Of a stretch of 64,000 nucleotides of DNA, positions 26,826 through 37,076 are shown one piece after another; the first letter of the stretch is position 1; every line of letters starts with the position of its first letter. Position numbers and translations under genes: made by a program. The stretch is from Cryptomeria japonica (taxonomy: Eukaryota; Streptophyta; Pinopsida; Cupressales; Cupressaceae): assembly GCF_030272615.1 (NCBI RefSeq), contig NC_081409.1, forward strand, positions 205,837,364 to 205,901,363, in the 5' to 3' direction. The notes under the pieces are model-generated. The model was not told where the DNA came from, did not search any database, and worked only from the letters and a program-made list of their open reading frames with translations.

Positions 26826-28051
26826 TGTCCCCAAGTAAGTTTAACCAATTAAGACATCATAAATTCTATATTCTCAAACAATAGAAAGGTAGAACAGAAA
26901 TTAACCTCAAGGTGGTGTTCAACTTTAAACCTTATTACCAATGTAAGTTCGGAAAAGATTACGCTCCTGAATAGGACACTTTGATACCTCAGCGTGACGA
27001 TTTCCCTCAGGGTTTTTGGATCCAAGCCCAAGCCTAATTTTGGGACGACACCCTCAAGGACTTATATGGGTCGTCGCTGATCTCTACCCATCTTGAGATA
27101 GATGCCCGATGGCTTTACACAGGCCTTTCCCTATTCATTCACGCAAGCCTTCCTACTATACTAACTGGTAAGAAATTAATATTTGTTCTTGCTCTAAGTT
27201 GTTCATTTGCCAATTTGTAGGATTAAATTAAATAGTTTATTGCTTATTAATATAAGTGATACAAATAAAGAATTGATTAAAGATCCACTGTGAATTTATA
27301 TTAAAGCAGATACATTCCCTACGCTACAGTTCTATGTAAGGATGGCATATTATGACTTATTTCAGTGATTGCAGATTATAATTTAAACTGATGACTTCTA
27401 CCCTGTAAATTAAGAGTACATTAACATTATGCAGTATTACGATAACTTAATTGTATACCTCTGATAGTGTATGTGGAGTAGGTATAGCGTTTGGCTAACG
27501 TGGTAGCAGAGTTGATATTTCATGTGGCGTGATTACCTCAGACACCCTTTCACCTGACTCCCTTTTCTTCCCCCCTCCTATCGCAGGTTTCTATTACTTA
27601 TATTCACTGTGCTTGCCAAAGCCACGATGTTTTACTGGTGTGCCTGTTCGGTTTGAAAGGTTGTGCCTGTACCCCACGAAGAGGTGTGCCCACTCGGCAA
27701 GCTGGCGGTGAACCTTATCATCGTTCCCAGCCGATAATTAACATAGTTATGCCTAATTCGATTATTGCCATTATTGATTTGTAATACGATTTATCGTTTG
27801 GTGATTATCGTTTGTTGATTACCATTTGGTGATTACCGTGAAACAATTTATAATAATATGAACATGTAAGTTTAACAATTTATAATAATATTATTATGTT
27901 ATTATAAAATATAAATATATATAAGTACGATAGTTAAATAATAATAATGTTTATTATATTAGGAATCATATATAAAATATTATATTATCTCTTGTAAATA
28001 AAATTTATATTATATTATAATCATTTCATAAATTACACATGGGGGTTATCA
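26826..28051 (-). repeat. Chromovirus 3' LTR (left copy), 1,226 bp
   Basis: On the plus strand it runs from TGTCCCCAAG to GGGGGTTATCA, so on the element strand it is TGATAACCCCC...CTTGGGGACA. Its right copy is 32733-33952. Relative to that copy it lacks about 27 bases after GATAACTTAATTG. The U3 end (27780-28040) is very AT-rich. Confidence 0.92.
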
Positions 28052-28070
28052 CCGTCCACCCCTCCTAAAT
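28052..28070 (-). other. Polypurine tract of the chromovirus
   Basis: On the element strand the bases before the 3' LTR read AGGAGGGGTGGACGG and are followed by TGATAACC. This is the expected site for second-strand priming. Confidence 0.7.
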
Positions 28071-28907
28071 TTGCTTGTCCTCAAGCAACTTAAGGTTTGG
28101 GTGTTCAAAGATCTCTGCTCCCTCCCATGATGCATCTTCTTTTGGTAGACCCCTCCACTTGATCAAGTATTCCGGAATGGTCTTGTTCCTTAGTTCCTTT
28201 TCCCTCATGCTGAGAACTCTCTCAGGTTCTAAGATGAGTTTTCCCTCATCATCGAGCGGAGGTAGTTCCTTGCATGGTTCAATTTGTTGACCTAGGACCC
28301 TTTTAAGTCTGAATACATGAAAGACACTATGAATCCTGTTGTGTTCAGGTAGTTCTAATTCATAAGCCACTTCTCCAATCTTTTTTTGGATTTTGTATGG
28401 CCTGTAGAATCGTGGTTTCAATTTTTCTGCTCCACTGGTTTTAATAGTTCCCTGTTTATAGGGTTGTAACCTCAAAAATACCCAATCTCCGATTTCAAAA
28501 ACTCGATCAGTCCTGTTTCGGTCGGCGTACATCTTTTGTTGGCTTTGTGCATGGTGAAGGTTATCTTTGAGTGCTCTCATAATATCCACATTTTGTTGCA
28601 CAAAATCCTTGGCTCCCCGTACCCTGCTTTCTGGAAGGATCAAACCTCTGAAAGAAGAGGCTTCATAGTATAGTGCTTTGAATGGACTCATCCCAATGGA
28701 TAGATGATGTGTGGTATTGCAACAATACTCACCCAGGTGTAGCCATTTTACCCATGCATTTTGTTGCCCTGTGACATAATTCCTCAAATAACCTTCTGCC
28801 CATTTATTTACAATTTTTGTCTGTCCATCAGTTTGGGGGTGGTAACTTGTGCTAGGTGTCAATTCTGTCCCTGACAAACGGAATAACTCTTGCCAAAACA
28901 TACTCAA
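28065..28907 (-). pseudogene. Chromovirus integrase C-terminal half with chromodomain
   Basis: The 280-residue frame opens inside the integrase core. It contains HPQTDGQTKIVNKW, where the catalytic Glu expected after DGQT is Lys, so this integrase would be inactive. The SPFKALY and GDWVFLRLQPY blocks of the C-terminal domain follow. It ends with EYLIKWRGLPKEDASWE, a chromodomain, which in this lineage is thought to guide integration to histone-marked chromatin. The first catalytic residues lie upstream in another frame. Confidence 0.9.
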
Positions 28908-29197
28908 AAATCTGCGACCTCTATCACTAACAATATTCCTTGGCAGCCCATGTAGTCTGAATACTTCTTTGAAGAATACTTCTGCAACTTGTGGTGCTCA
29001 GTATTCCCTAGATATAACCATAAAGTGTGAGTATTTAGTCAGACGATCCACTACCACATATATGCAATCTTTTCCTTGAACCTTGGGAAGGCCAACTATA
29101 AAATCCATGGAGATACTTTCCCACTTCTAATTGGGTATTGGTAGTGGTTGCAGCAATCTGGCAAGATGTACTTGTTCTGCTTTATTCCTCTAGCAGG

Positions 29198-29884
29198 TCA
29201 TGCACTCTTGAACATGCTTGAGCATGTCCTTTTTAAGTCCCTTCCATGAATAAATTTCCCTTGTTTGTATGTTTTGTAGTAGCCTTGATGACCTGAAAGG
29301 GGGCTGTCATAAAATTCTTTAATGATGGTTGTCTTCATTTTCAATCCTGGAGTAAGATATATTCTATTTTTGTATAAGATTACTCCTACCACCTTATAAT
29401 TCTCTGATGGTATGCTTCCCTGCATGATTTCATTGGCATGGGGATCTTTGGCATATTCTGCGATGATGGTGTATTTCCAATCTGGTGTGATGTCTATCAG
29501 TGTAAATAAGTACGGCCTTCTAGAGAGTGCATCAGCTACAACATTATTTCCCTTTACATATTCTATGTCAAAATTGTAAGCTTGTAGTTTGCTTACCCAT
29601 TTCTGTTGATGATCGTTCAGATCCTTTTGTCTAAGGAAGAATTGCAGACTGTTATGGTCCGTTTTCACTAGGAATTTACCACAAACCGGGTATTGCCTAA
29701 ATTTTGCCAAGACATGCTTGATTGCCAACATCTCTTCATCGTAGATGGAATAGGGTTTTTCCAACAAGTGAAGTTTCCTACTCTCAAAGGCAACGGGGTG
29801 TTTGTTCTGCATTAGTACTGCAACGATGCCTTCCCTTGATGCATCACATTGTAATTCAAATGGTAGAGACTCGAGAGAAATCAA
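29198..29884 (-). pseudogene. Chromovirus RNase H and integrase zinc domain
   Basis: The frame starts in RNase H (LQCDASREGIVAVL, then KTDHNSLQFFL and NVVADALSRR). It continues to the start of integrase, where SGHQGYYKTY marks the second His of the HHCC zinc site. It ends at a stop before the rest of integrase; the next part is in another frame. A frame change also separates it from reverse transcriptase. Confidence 0.88.
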
Positions 29885-30045
29885 GGACTGCCAAAACTGG
29901 GAAATGAACTCATGGCCCTCTTGAGTTCTTCAAAAGCCTGTTGGGCTTTCTCATTCCATCCAAATACTCCCTTTTTGGTTAAGTCTATAAGGGGTGCTGC
30001 TATTTTTGAGAATCCCTTTATAAATTGTCTGTAATAACTGCATAG

Positions 30046-30342
30046 TCAAATAAATCCTCTAAGTTGGGTCAGTGTTTTAGGTTTAGGCAATTCCTTGATA
30101 GCCTTGATTTTGTCTTCATCAACACTTACTCCGTGCTCACTGATTTTGTGGCCTAAGTACAAGATCTCCTTTAGCCCAAAATCACATTTTGATGCTTTAG
30201 CATAGAGTGACTCTTGTTCAAGGATTCCCAATACTTTGTCAATGTGTTTAAGGTGATCTTCCCAAGTTCTTCTATATATGAGGATATCATCAAAGAATAT
30301 TAGCAAAAAAAATTTGAGTTGCTTCCTAAAGGTATGGTTCAT
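30046..30342 (-). pseudogene. Chromovirus reverse transcriptase, C-terminal part
   Basis: It carries the catalytic FFDDILIY box (a variant of YxDD) near its start, then LYLGHKIS and the LPKPKTLTQLRGF block that leads into the connection domain. It is separated from the N-terminal part by a frame change and stop codons. Confidence 0.88.
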
Positions 30343-30449
30343 GCAAGATTAAAATGTTGCTAGGGAATTGGTTAAGCCAAAGGGAAGGGCAAGGAATTCA
30401 AAGTGCCCATAGTGGCATCTAAATGTTGTTTTGGGAATGTCTTCTGTTC

Positions 30450-30674
30450 TCATCCGCATTGGTGATACCCCGACCTTAAGTCAATTTTTGAAAAGTATTT
30501 GGCCCCATGTAGCTTGTCTACGAGTTCATCCACTCTAGGAATAGGGTATCGATTCTTTATGGTTTTCTTGTTCAGAGCCCTAGAGTCAATACACATCCTT
30601 ATTGTTCCATCCTTTTTTTTAACTAGTACCACAGATGATGCAAATGGGCTGGAACTGGGCTGGATGTTACCCAT
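30450..30674 (-). pseudogene. Chromovirus reverse transcriptase, N-terminal part
   Basis: It shows the conserved [20 protein letters not shown] block, then [20 protein letters not shown] and [12 protein letters not shown], the fingers and first palm motifs of gypsy RT with the first catalytic Asp (KIDL). The frame is lost straight after. Confidence 0.9.
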
Positions 30675-30782
30675 TTCTAGTAATTCATTGATAGTTTTCT
30701 CTATCTCCTCCTTAAACTTTTGTGGGTGTCAGTATGGTGTGGTGATTACTGGTTGGGCTCCTTTCTCTAGCTCTATAATATG

Positions 30783-31850
30783 TTATCCCCTTTTTTGTGG
30801 TAATCCGGGAGGAATGTCATCAAAAACCTTTTTGTGCTTCCTTAGTATGGGTTCTACTTCTATATGTGTTGTTTTTGCTTGAGGCGTGGCTTGGTCAAGG
30901 ATTAGACATTGTGCTGCCCATTTTCCTTGGTCTTTCCTAAATATTTTTTCCATTTTTTTACAAGAGACTATCTTTGGGGATCCGTTGGGTAGCTCTTTTA
31001 CTACTACTTCCTCTCCTTTGTGTAGGAAGCGGATTGTGAGATTTGGTAGATCAAACATGAAGCATCCCAATGAGTAGATCCGCCGAGTGCCCAATATTAA
31101 GTCAGAATCTAAAGGAACCACATAAAAGTTTGCTTTAATAGGGTATGTCCCTACTAGCATTTTTAATTGGGGAGCCTTTATTGTACATTTTACTAAAGCC
31201 CCTGTTGTTGTTACTGCAGAAAAACCTTTAAATTCTTTACTTGCTAGTTTCCTTTTTGCCACCAAGGATTCACTTATGAAATTGTGGGAGGCTCCACTAT
31301 CCACCAAGGTAATGACCTTTTGTCCCTTAAGGGTTCCTTTCATGCGGAAAGGGCGGTGCTTGGCCTTCCTAGAAGTAATAGTGGCTATAGTCACTTTTCC
31401 TCCCTCATCGTCCTCATACTTAGCTTTCTTTTGGGGGCTTTCCCCTTCATCATCTTCGGAGGTCGCTTCATATTGATGGACTTGGTTTGTACATTTATGG
31501 TCAGGTTCCCATTCTTCATTACATCTTCGGCATGGATTCAACCTTCTTTTTGGGCATTGATGTCCATGCCCCCATGGTTGTTTGCATCTAAAACATAAGC
31601 CTTTCTTTTTCAATTCCTCTACGGTGGGACTGATTTTCTGAAATTGCTCCTTCTTTGGGAATGGTTTGGTGGAGACATATGAGCTTTTATTGCTGGGTGT
31701 TGATGTTTCTATGCATAAGGTTGTTTCTATGGCATCATATAGAGTAGTGGGTTTGAATGCAAGCACTAATCCCTTTATTGAGTCCATTAACCCTTCTACA
31801 AAAAGATAGGCTAACTTTTCTTCATCAATTCCTATAACCCCTGTGGACAA
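30783..31850 (-). pseudogene. Chromovirus gag C-terminus and protease
   Basis: The frame begins in the gag capsid region (LAYLFVEGLMDSIKGLV). It has a CCHC zinc knuckle (CFRCKQPWGHGHQC) and a second Cys-rich block (CRRCNEEWEPDHKC). It then carries the aspartic protease motif LVDSGASHNFIS and the downstream DLILG region. It ends shortly before reverse transcriptase. Confidence 0.9.
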
Positions 31851-32244
31851 TCCTTGGAATCTATTGATGTACTCATCTACTGATCATGTTTGCTTTTGCT
31901 GGGTCAGTTCTTTAAAATCTTTTTGAGGATGTTTCCGATCAAATCATTTTATCAGCTTTTGTGAGAAATCTTCATAGGATTTTATATTTTCATATCTTTG
32001 TGTACGAACACCGTGATACCACCAATCGTGGGTTGTGTCCTCTAAGTGCAAGATGGCAAATTGAATTGCATCTTCCTCTATCATGGGATTAAGGTTCAAT
32101 AATGTATTCAGCTTTTGGAGCCACCCATGGGCAGAAATTTTGTTTGACCCATCAAAATTTGGTATCGTGACCTTGCTTACCTTGTGTCTCAGATTCTAAT
32201 TTTGTGGTTCTCTTTCTTTTCTAGGGCCTTCCAGTTTTTTTGCT

Positions 32245-32706
32245 TCACAATACTCTCTTAAAGATAAGTCCTCTTATTTCCGGGTTTAATCTAGTGTAGG
32301 CCTCTACCAATTCTTCTATGCGAGGCTGATTATTCCCTTCCTCCCTCTTGGGTGTGTTTGCACTACGTAGGAAGGATGGATTATTCCTTTTGGGCGTGGA
32401 TGACCTACTATTATTTTCTGATTGATTTGTATGTAAATCTCTCCCACTAGGGTTGGATCTTAGATCATTTATTGAAGCGTTCATGTTTTTCAAGGTTTCC
32501 ATGAGTATTTGCGTTTTCTCATTTTGTTCCATCAAAGTTTTGGTTGTAATTTCCATGAATGATCTCATATCCTCTTGACTTAGTTCTTCCATTGAATGAT
32601 ATGATTCTGAGTTGGATTCAGCTTCTAGCCTCCTCCTTTCTCTTTCCAACACCCTTTGGGCTCTTTGATTGTTTTGCAGGAACTGTTTTTCCCCACAAGA
32701 TGGCAA
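32245..32706 (-). pseudogene. Chromovirus gag N-terminus
   Basis: A charged, Glu/Asn-rich start with a likely coiled coil (residues about 15-85), directly downstream of the primer binding site. The capsid core between this frame and the next (31850-32240) is readable only with stops and frame changes. Confidence 0.75.
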
Positions 32707-32713
32707 GATACGA

Positions 32714-32725
32714 GCTCTGATACCA
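32714..32725 (-). other. Primer binding site (tRNA-Met type)
   Basis: On the element strand TGGTATCAGAGC lies 7 bases after the 5' LTR end. It is the complement of the plant initiator tRNA-Met 3' end, the usual primer of such elements. Confidence 0.88.
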
Positions 32726-32732
32726 ATTGTAA

Positions 32733-33952
32733 TGTCCCCAAGTAAGTTTAACCAATTAAGACATCATAAATTCTATATTCTCAAACAATAGAAAGGTAAA
32801 ACAAAAATTAACCTCAAGGTGGGGTTCAACTTTAAACCTTATTACCAATGTAAGTTCGGAAAAGATTACACTCCTGAATAGGACACTTTGATACCTCAGC
32901 GTGACGACTTCCCTCAGGGTTTTTGGATCCAAGCCCAGGCCTAATTTTGGGACGACACCCTCAAGGACTTATATGAGTCGTTGATCTCTACCCATCTTGA
33001 GATAGAGGCCTGATGGTTTTACACAGGCCTTTCCCTATTCATTCACGCAACCCTTCCTACTATACTAATTGGTAAGAAATTAATATTTGTTCTTGCTCTA
33101 AGTTGTTCGTTTGCCAATTTGTAGGATTAAATTAAATAGTTTATTGCTTATTAATATAAGTGATACATATAAAGAATTAATTTAAGATCCACTATGAATT
33201 TATATTAAAGAAGATACATTCCCTACGCTACAGTTCTATGTAAGGATGGCATATTATGACTTGTTTCAGTGATTGCAGATTATAATTTAAACTGATGACT
33301 TCTACCCTGTAAATTAAGAGTACATTAACATTATGCAGTATTACGATAACTTAATTGTTTTATCGGTATCTTGTGGAAAACGTACATACCTCTGATAGTG
33401 TATGCGGAGTAGTTATAGCATTTGGCTAAAGTGGTAGCAGAGTCGATATTTCCTGTGGTGTGATTGCCAAAGCCACGATTTCACCTAACTCCCTTTTCTT
33501 CCCCCTCCTATCGCAGGTTTCTATTACTTATATTCACCGTGCTTGCCAAAGCCACGATGTTACTGTTGTGCCTGTTCGGTTTGAAAGGTTGTGCTTGTAC
33601 CCCGCGAAGAGGTGTGCCCACTCGGCAAGCTAGTGGTGAACCTTGTCATCGTTCCCAGCCGATAATTAACATAGTTATGCCTAATTCGATTATTGCCATC
33701 GTTGATTTGTAATACGATAAATGTTATCGTTTGTTGATTACCGTAAAACAATTTATAATAATATGAACATGTAAGTTTAACAATTTATAATAATATTATT
33801 ATGTTATTATAAAATATAAATATAAGTATGATAGTTTAATAATAATAATATTTATAATATTAAGAATCATATATAAAATATTATATTATCTCTTATAAAT
33901 AAAATTTATATTATATTATAATCACTTCATAAATTACATATGGGGGTTATCA
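32733..33952 (-). repeat. Chromovirus 5' LTR (right copy), 1,220 bp
   Basis: It pairs with 26826-28051 and has the same TG..CA ends on the element strand. Near 33466 it reads GCCAAAGCCACGAT where the left copy reads ACCTCAGACACCCT. The same words recur about 80 bases on in both copies, so this may be a local conversion or slippage. Confidence 0.92.
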
Positions 33953-35761
33953 CAAGCTAAAAGTAGGGCCAAAAGTAATAGAAAAATATCACTTTTGCAG
34001 CACCATATGGGTTTTTGAAAATATCAACATTTCGTAGAAAAATTATGATTTAATTGGACAAAGAAGGCTAGAATTTACTTACAATAATCATTTAGAATAT
34101 TCTCTACATAACTAATGGATTGGATCAATGAACAAAATTGAACCATAGTCCATTAATAGTCCCTCTTTTTGTGAAAATATGCATCATTCAAAGTACAAAT
34201 TTCATATAAAAAGTTGTTAATTCAATCCCCATCTCCTAAAAATCCCATGACAACAAGTGTTACCAATTTTGAATCTATTAGCAATGCCACATTGAAGAGA
34301 TAGCCAACTTAGAACTCTTTATTTGTAACTTTAAGCAATGCTCAATTTATTTTGATTCACATCTTTAATTATAACTAAGACATGTAGTGTTCTTATCCAA
34401 GAAAACTTCTACTTGATTTCAATATAACCTCTTCTTTATCAATCAATATTCCATTTCTTTTCGTATTAGCTTCTACAAACTATCCAGGACTCTAGGAGTT
34501 ATCACATTTTAATTTTAACGCAAAGGAAACTACTAGATTATATGTGGAAAAAATTGCATTGAAATTTTAAATTTTTGGAACTTTATCAAAGACCTTATTA
34601 ACTTATCATCTTAATCCATGACTATGGTTTCCATTAGACCACCCTTCAACATTCCATTATCAAAATGACTTATGACTTACCTCAACAAGGGGGTTGAATA
34701 GTGGAACACAAAAGTTTGCAGCCACAACACACATTTTTGGAGGTAATTAAAACGCATATTGTACTTGACATTACGGAAATGAGCCTAGTGAATCTTACCT
34801 TGCAGTTAGCATCATGAATTATGTTGTTCTTATTTAACTAATATGAAGTGTCAAACACTGCAATAAGTTTGGTCAAAGCCATGTTGTGTACCACATCATA
34901 GAATATTTTTCTTCCATAAGTTGAAGTTGAGTCCTTGATCATTTATCCTATCAATTGTTGAGCCACGACGACATTATGATTGTTCAAATCACATCTTACC
35001 TTAATGTAGTTTCTAAAGACAGATCCTTGGTGAGTCATGACAAAAAATTCTATACGCATTCATGCTAAATTCTTTAATTAAATTGTCTATAGAGAAGACA
35101 AATTTACTGTTCTTGGAAGAACTGCCTCTAATCAATTTTCCTATCCCCTTATTATCAAAGCTGGATTGATGCAAGATTTCATGTTTCTTGTAAACTATAC
35201 CTCTTTCTTCCCTTTTTGCTTTCTGTTGGAGAAACATTAATTCATAAAAGAATTTTTCATCTATTAGGAAAGCAAGTGCACAAAAAACAGTAGGGGAACC
35301 ACACCATCTAGACTCAAAGCCACTCATCCAAACCAAAGCAAGAATTACACTAGAAGGAGAAAATCGCAGGTCATTAGCCAAAGGCATTCAAAATATCTAG
35401 ACATGCATAAATTAAATATTTCAATATTTAACTGAAAAACTTGCCAATCCCAAATAACTCATTGAGAGACTCAAATGTCATTTCATACACAAAATTTGGC
35501 TTATTGTTATCAATAAATTAGTGTTATATTATCTTCCTACGGAAAACAAATAATAAGGGAAGAAAACACCTACGTGGTGCCCTTTCACAACTCCACAAAA
35601 TCTCTTTCTTTGCCACCTTTAAATGACCATAGTGAGATGGCAAGTAAAAAGTTTTTAATGTTCACCAATGGGCTTAGTTACAACAACCATGCTTTCATCT
35701 TTCATGCATTATTTCAAAATCATAATATTTCTAAGCTTAACACAAATGATGTCCTCCCGCT
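33953..35761. other. Unidentified stretch with exon-like minus-strand frames
   Basis: No domain was recognised. On the minus strand there are splice-like ends, for example a frame reading VAANFCVPLFNPLVE before GTAAGT near 34680 and a longer frame at 35013-35387. Neither resembles the missing thioredoxin-like exons. They may be fragments of another gene or chance. Confidence 0.3.
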
Positions 35762-35980
35762 TGTTAGGAATTATACTGCATGAAATAGCATAATGTAATA
35801 AATAATAAATTAACGTGTTAATGTTAATTTATTATATGTTAGTTTTAGTTAGTTGTTAGTTAGTTGTTGAGTTTATAGGTTGTATGGCTATATAAATTCA
35901 TTGAAAGTAATAATGGAGATGTTGAAGATGAACAATTAATTTGTGGGTTTGAGCCTCCAGCATTCTGTTTCTCATTTTCA
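35762..35980 (+). repeat. Left LTR of the TRIM-like element, 219 bp
   Basis: It begins TGTTAGGAATTATA and ends TTTTCA. It holds TAGTTAGTTGTTAGTTAGTTG and a weak TATA-like TATATAAATTC. The right copy is 36902-37076. Confidence 0.85.
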
Positions 35981-35983
35981 ATA

Positions 35984-35995
35984 TGGTATCAGAGC
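35984..35995 (+). other. Primer binding site of the TRIM-like element
   Basis: TGGTATCAGAGC is the plant tRNA-Met primer site, 3 bases after the left LTR. Confidence 0.85.
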
Positions 35996-36901
35996 AAGTG
36001 TCTTGTGAGACCTCTCTGTTTGCCTTCCATTCACTTGCTTTTCCTCTCCAAAGTGATTCATACAACAGCCAAGAAGTGCATAGTCTGCAGACCATGCACA
36101 ACAATCATTGTTGTCTGTCCACCATTCTTGCATTTTGTCAACAGAGACACAGTGCAGACCATTCATGCAAATCTGCTGACATTCATCATCCATCTACATT
36201 TGGTTTCTCTCCTCTCCCCATCTTGTTCACTATTTATATAGTTTTTCATTCCAATTCATTTTCATATGAGAATTTTAAAAAATATTGAAAACCATACATT
36301 GAAAGTTGCAAAGATCTATGGTGTTGCAATAAAGTGCAGGAGGTCAAAGTGGTTGAAAAGAAGCTTTTTATCTTTTAGTTATAAGGGTTTGTTTGCTTCT
36401 AGATTGGTATGGATTTATTATGTTGCTCTTTGATGGATAGCCAATTTGTGCAAAGGTGGAATCATGTTCTCGTTAGGCATCATGCTATTGTTGGTTAGGC
36501 ATCATGATATTGTTGGTATATTGTTCTGATTTTAAAATGACAGTTTAACACAAACTCACTAAAACTGCAATATCTTTCTCATTTTAGAATGAAATTCAAA
36601 AATTTAAATTTTTTTGGAAAGTTGTTGAATAGAACACAAAACTCAAAATTAATTATCAATATTCAATTTGCAGTTTGATATGCAAGACAGAGGTATCTAA
36701 ATGGTTACTGTCAATTTAATTTATCTTTTCACTTTGTATAAAGATTTTGGAGCCACAAGGGTGGAATAGATTTTGCAATTGCACATTGTCATTGAGTGCA
36801 TAATCGATAGAAACTGACATTCATTTAAGGGGGTAAATATGAGATAATCCAGTTGTTGATCAATACCAAAATAACGTCCATATGTCAGCACTAATGGGGG
36901 G

Positions 36902-37076
36902 TGTTAGAAATTATAGTGCAGGACATAACATAATATCAAAAATAGTAAATTAACATGTTAATATTAATTTATTATATGTTTGTTCTTAGTTAGTTGTTAG
37001 TTAGTTGTTGGGTAGTTGTAGGCTACATGGCTGTATAAATCCATTGAATGTAACAATGAAGATTTTGAAGATGAAC
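36902..37076 (+). repeat. Right LTR of the TRIM-like element, truncated
   Basis: It matches the left LTR from TGTTAGAAATTATAGTG to GAAGATGAAC, then breaks off about 45 bases early into L1-like sequence. A G-rich tract precedes it. Confidence 0.82.

Larger units (their letters stand above)
26826..33952 (-). mobile_element. Ty3/gypsy chromovirus with both LTRs
   Basis: A 7.1-kb minus-strand element bounded by two similar LTRs (26826-28051 and 32733-33952). It has a tRNA-Met primer binding site next to the right LTR and a purine-rich tract next to the left one. Between them, on the minus strand, come gag with a CCHC knuckle, protease, reverse transcriptase, RNase H, integrase and a C-terminal chromodomain. 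The coding region is broken into several frames, so the copy is dead. The two LTRs differ by scattered substitutions and small indels, so insertion is not recent. No 5-bp target duplication is visible (TATAA left, CAAGC right). Confidence 0.92.
35762..37076 (+). mobile_element. Short non-autonomous LTR element (TRIM-like)
   Basis: A left LTR (35762-35980, TGTTAG...TTTTCA) is followed 3 bases later by the tRNA-Met site TGGTATCAGAGC (35984-35995). About 900 bases of non-coding interior and a G-rich tract ending GGGGGG (to 36900) come next. A second LTR starts TGTTAG at 36902 and matches the first until 37076, where it stops short. The total is 1.3 kb. No gag or pol motif is seen, so it must have depended on another element. 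Confidence 0.82.

Noticed and set aside
27529-27711. Small ORF 27529-27711 and its partner at 33464-33712
   Set aside because: They lie at the same place in the two LTRs of the chromovirus and are chance frames duplicated with the LTR.
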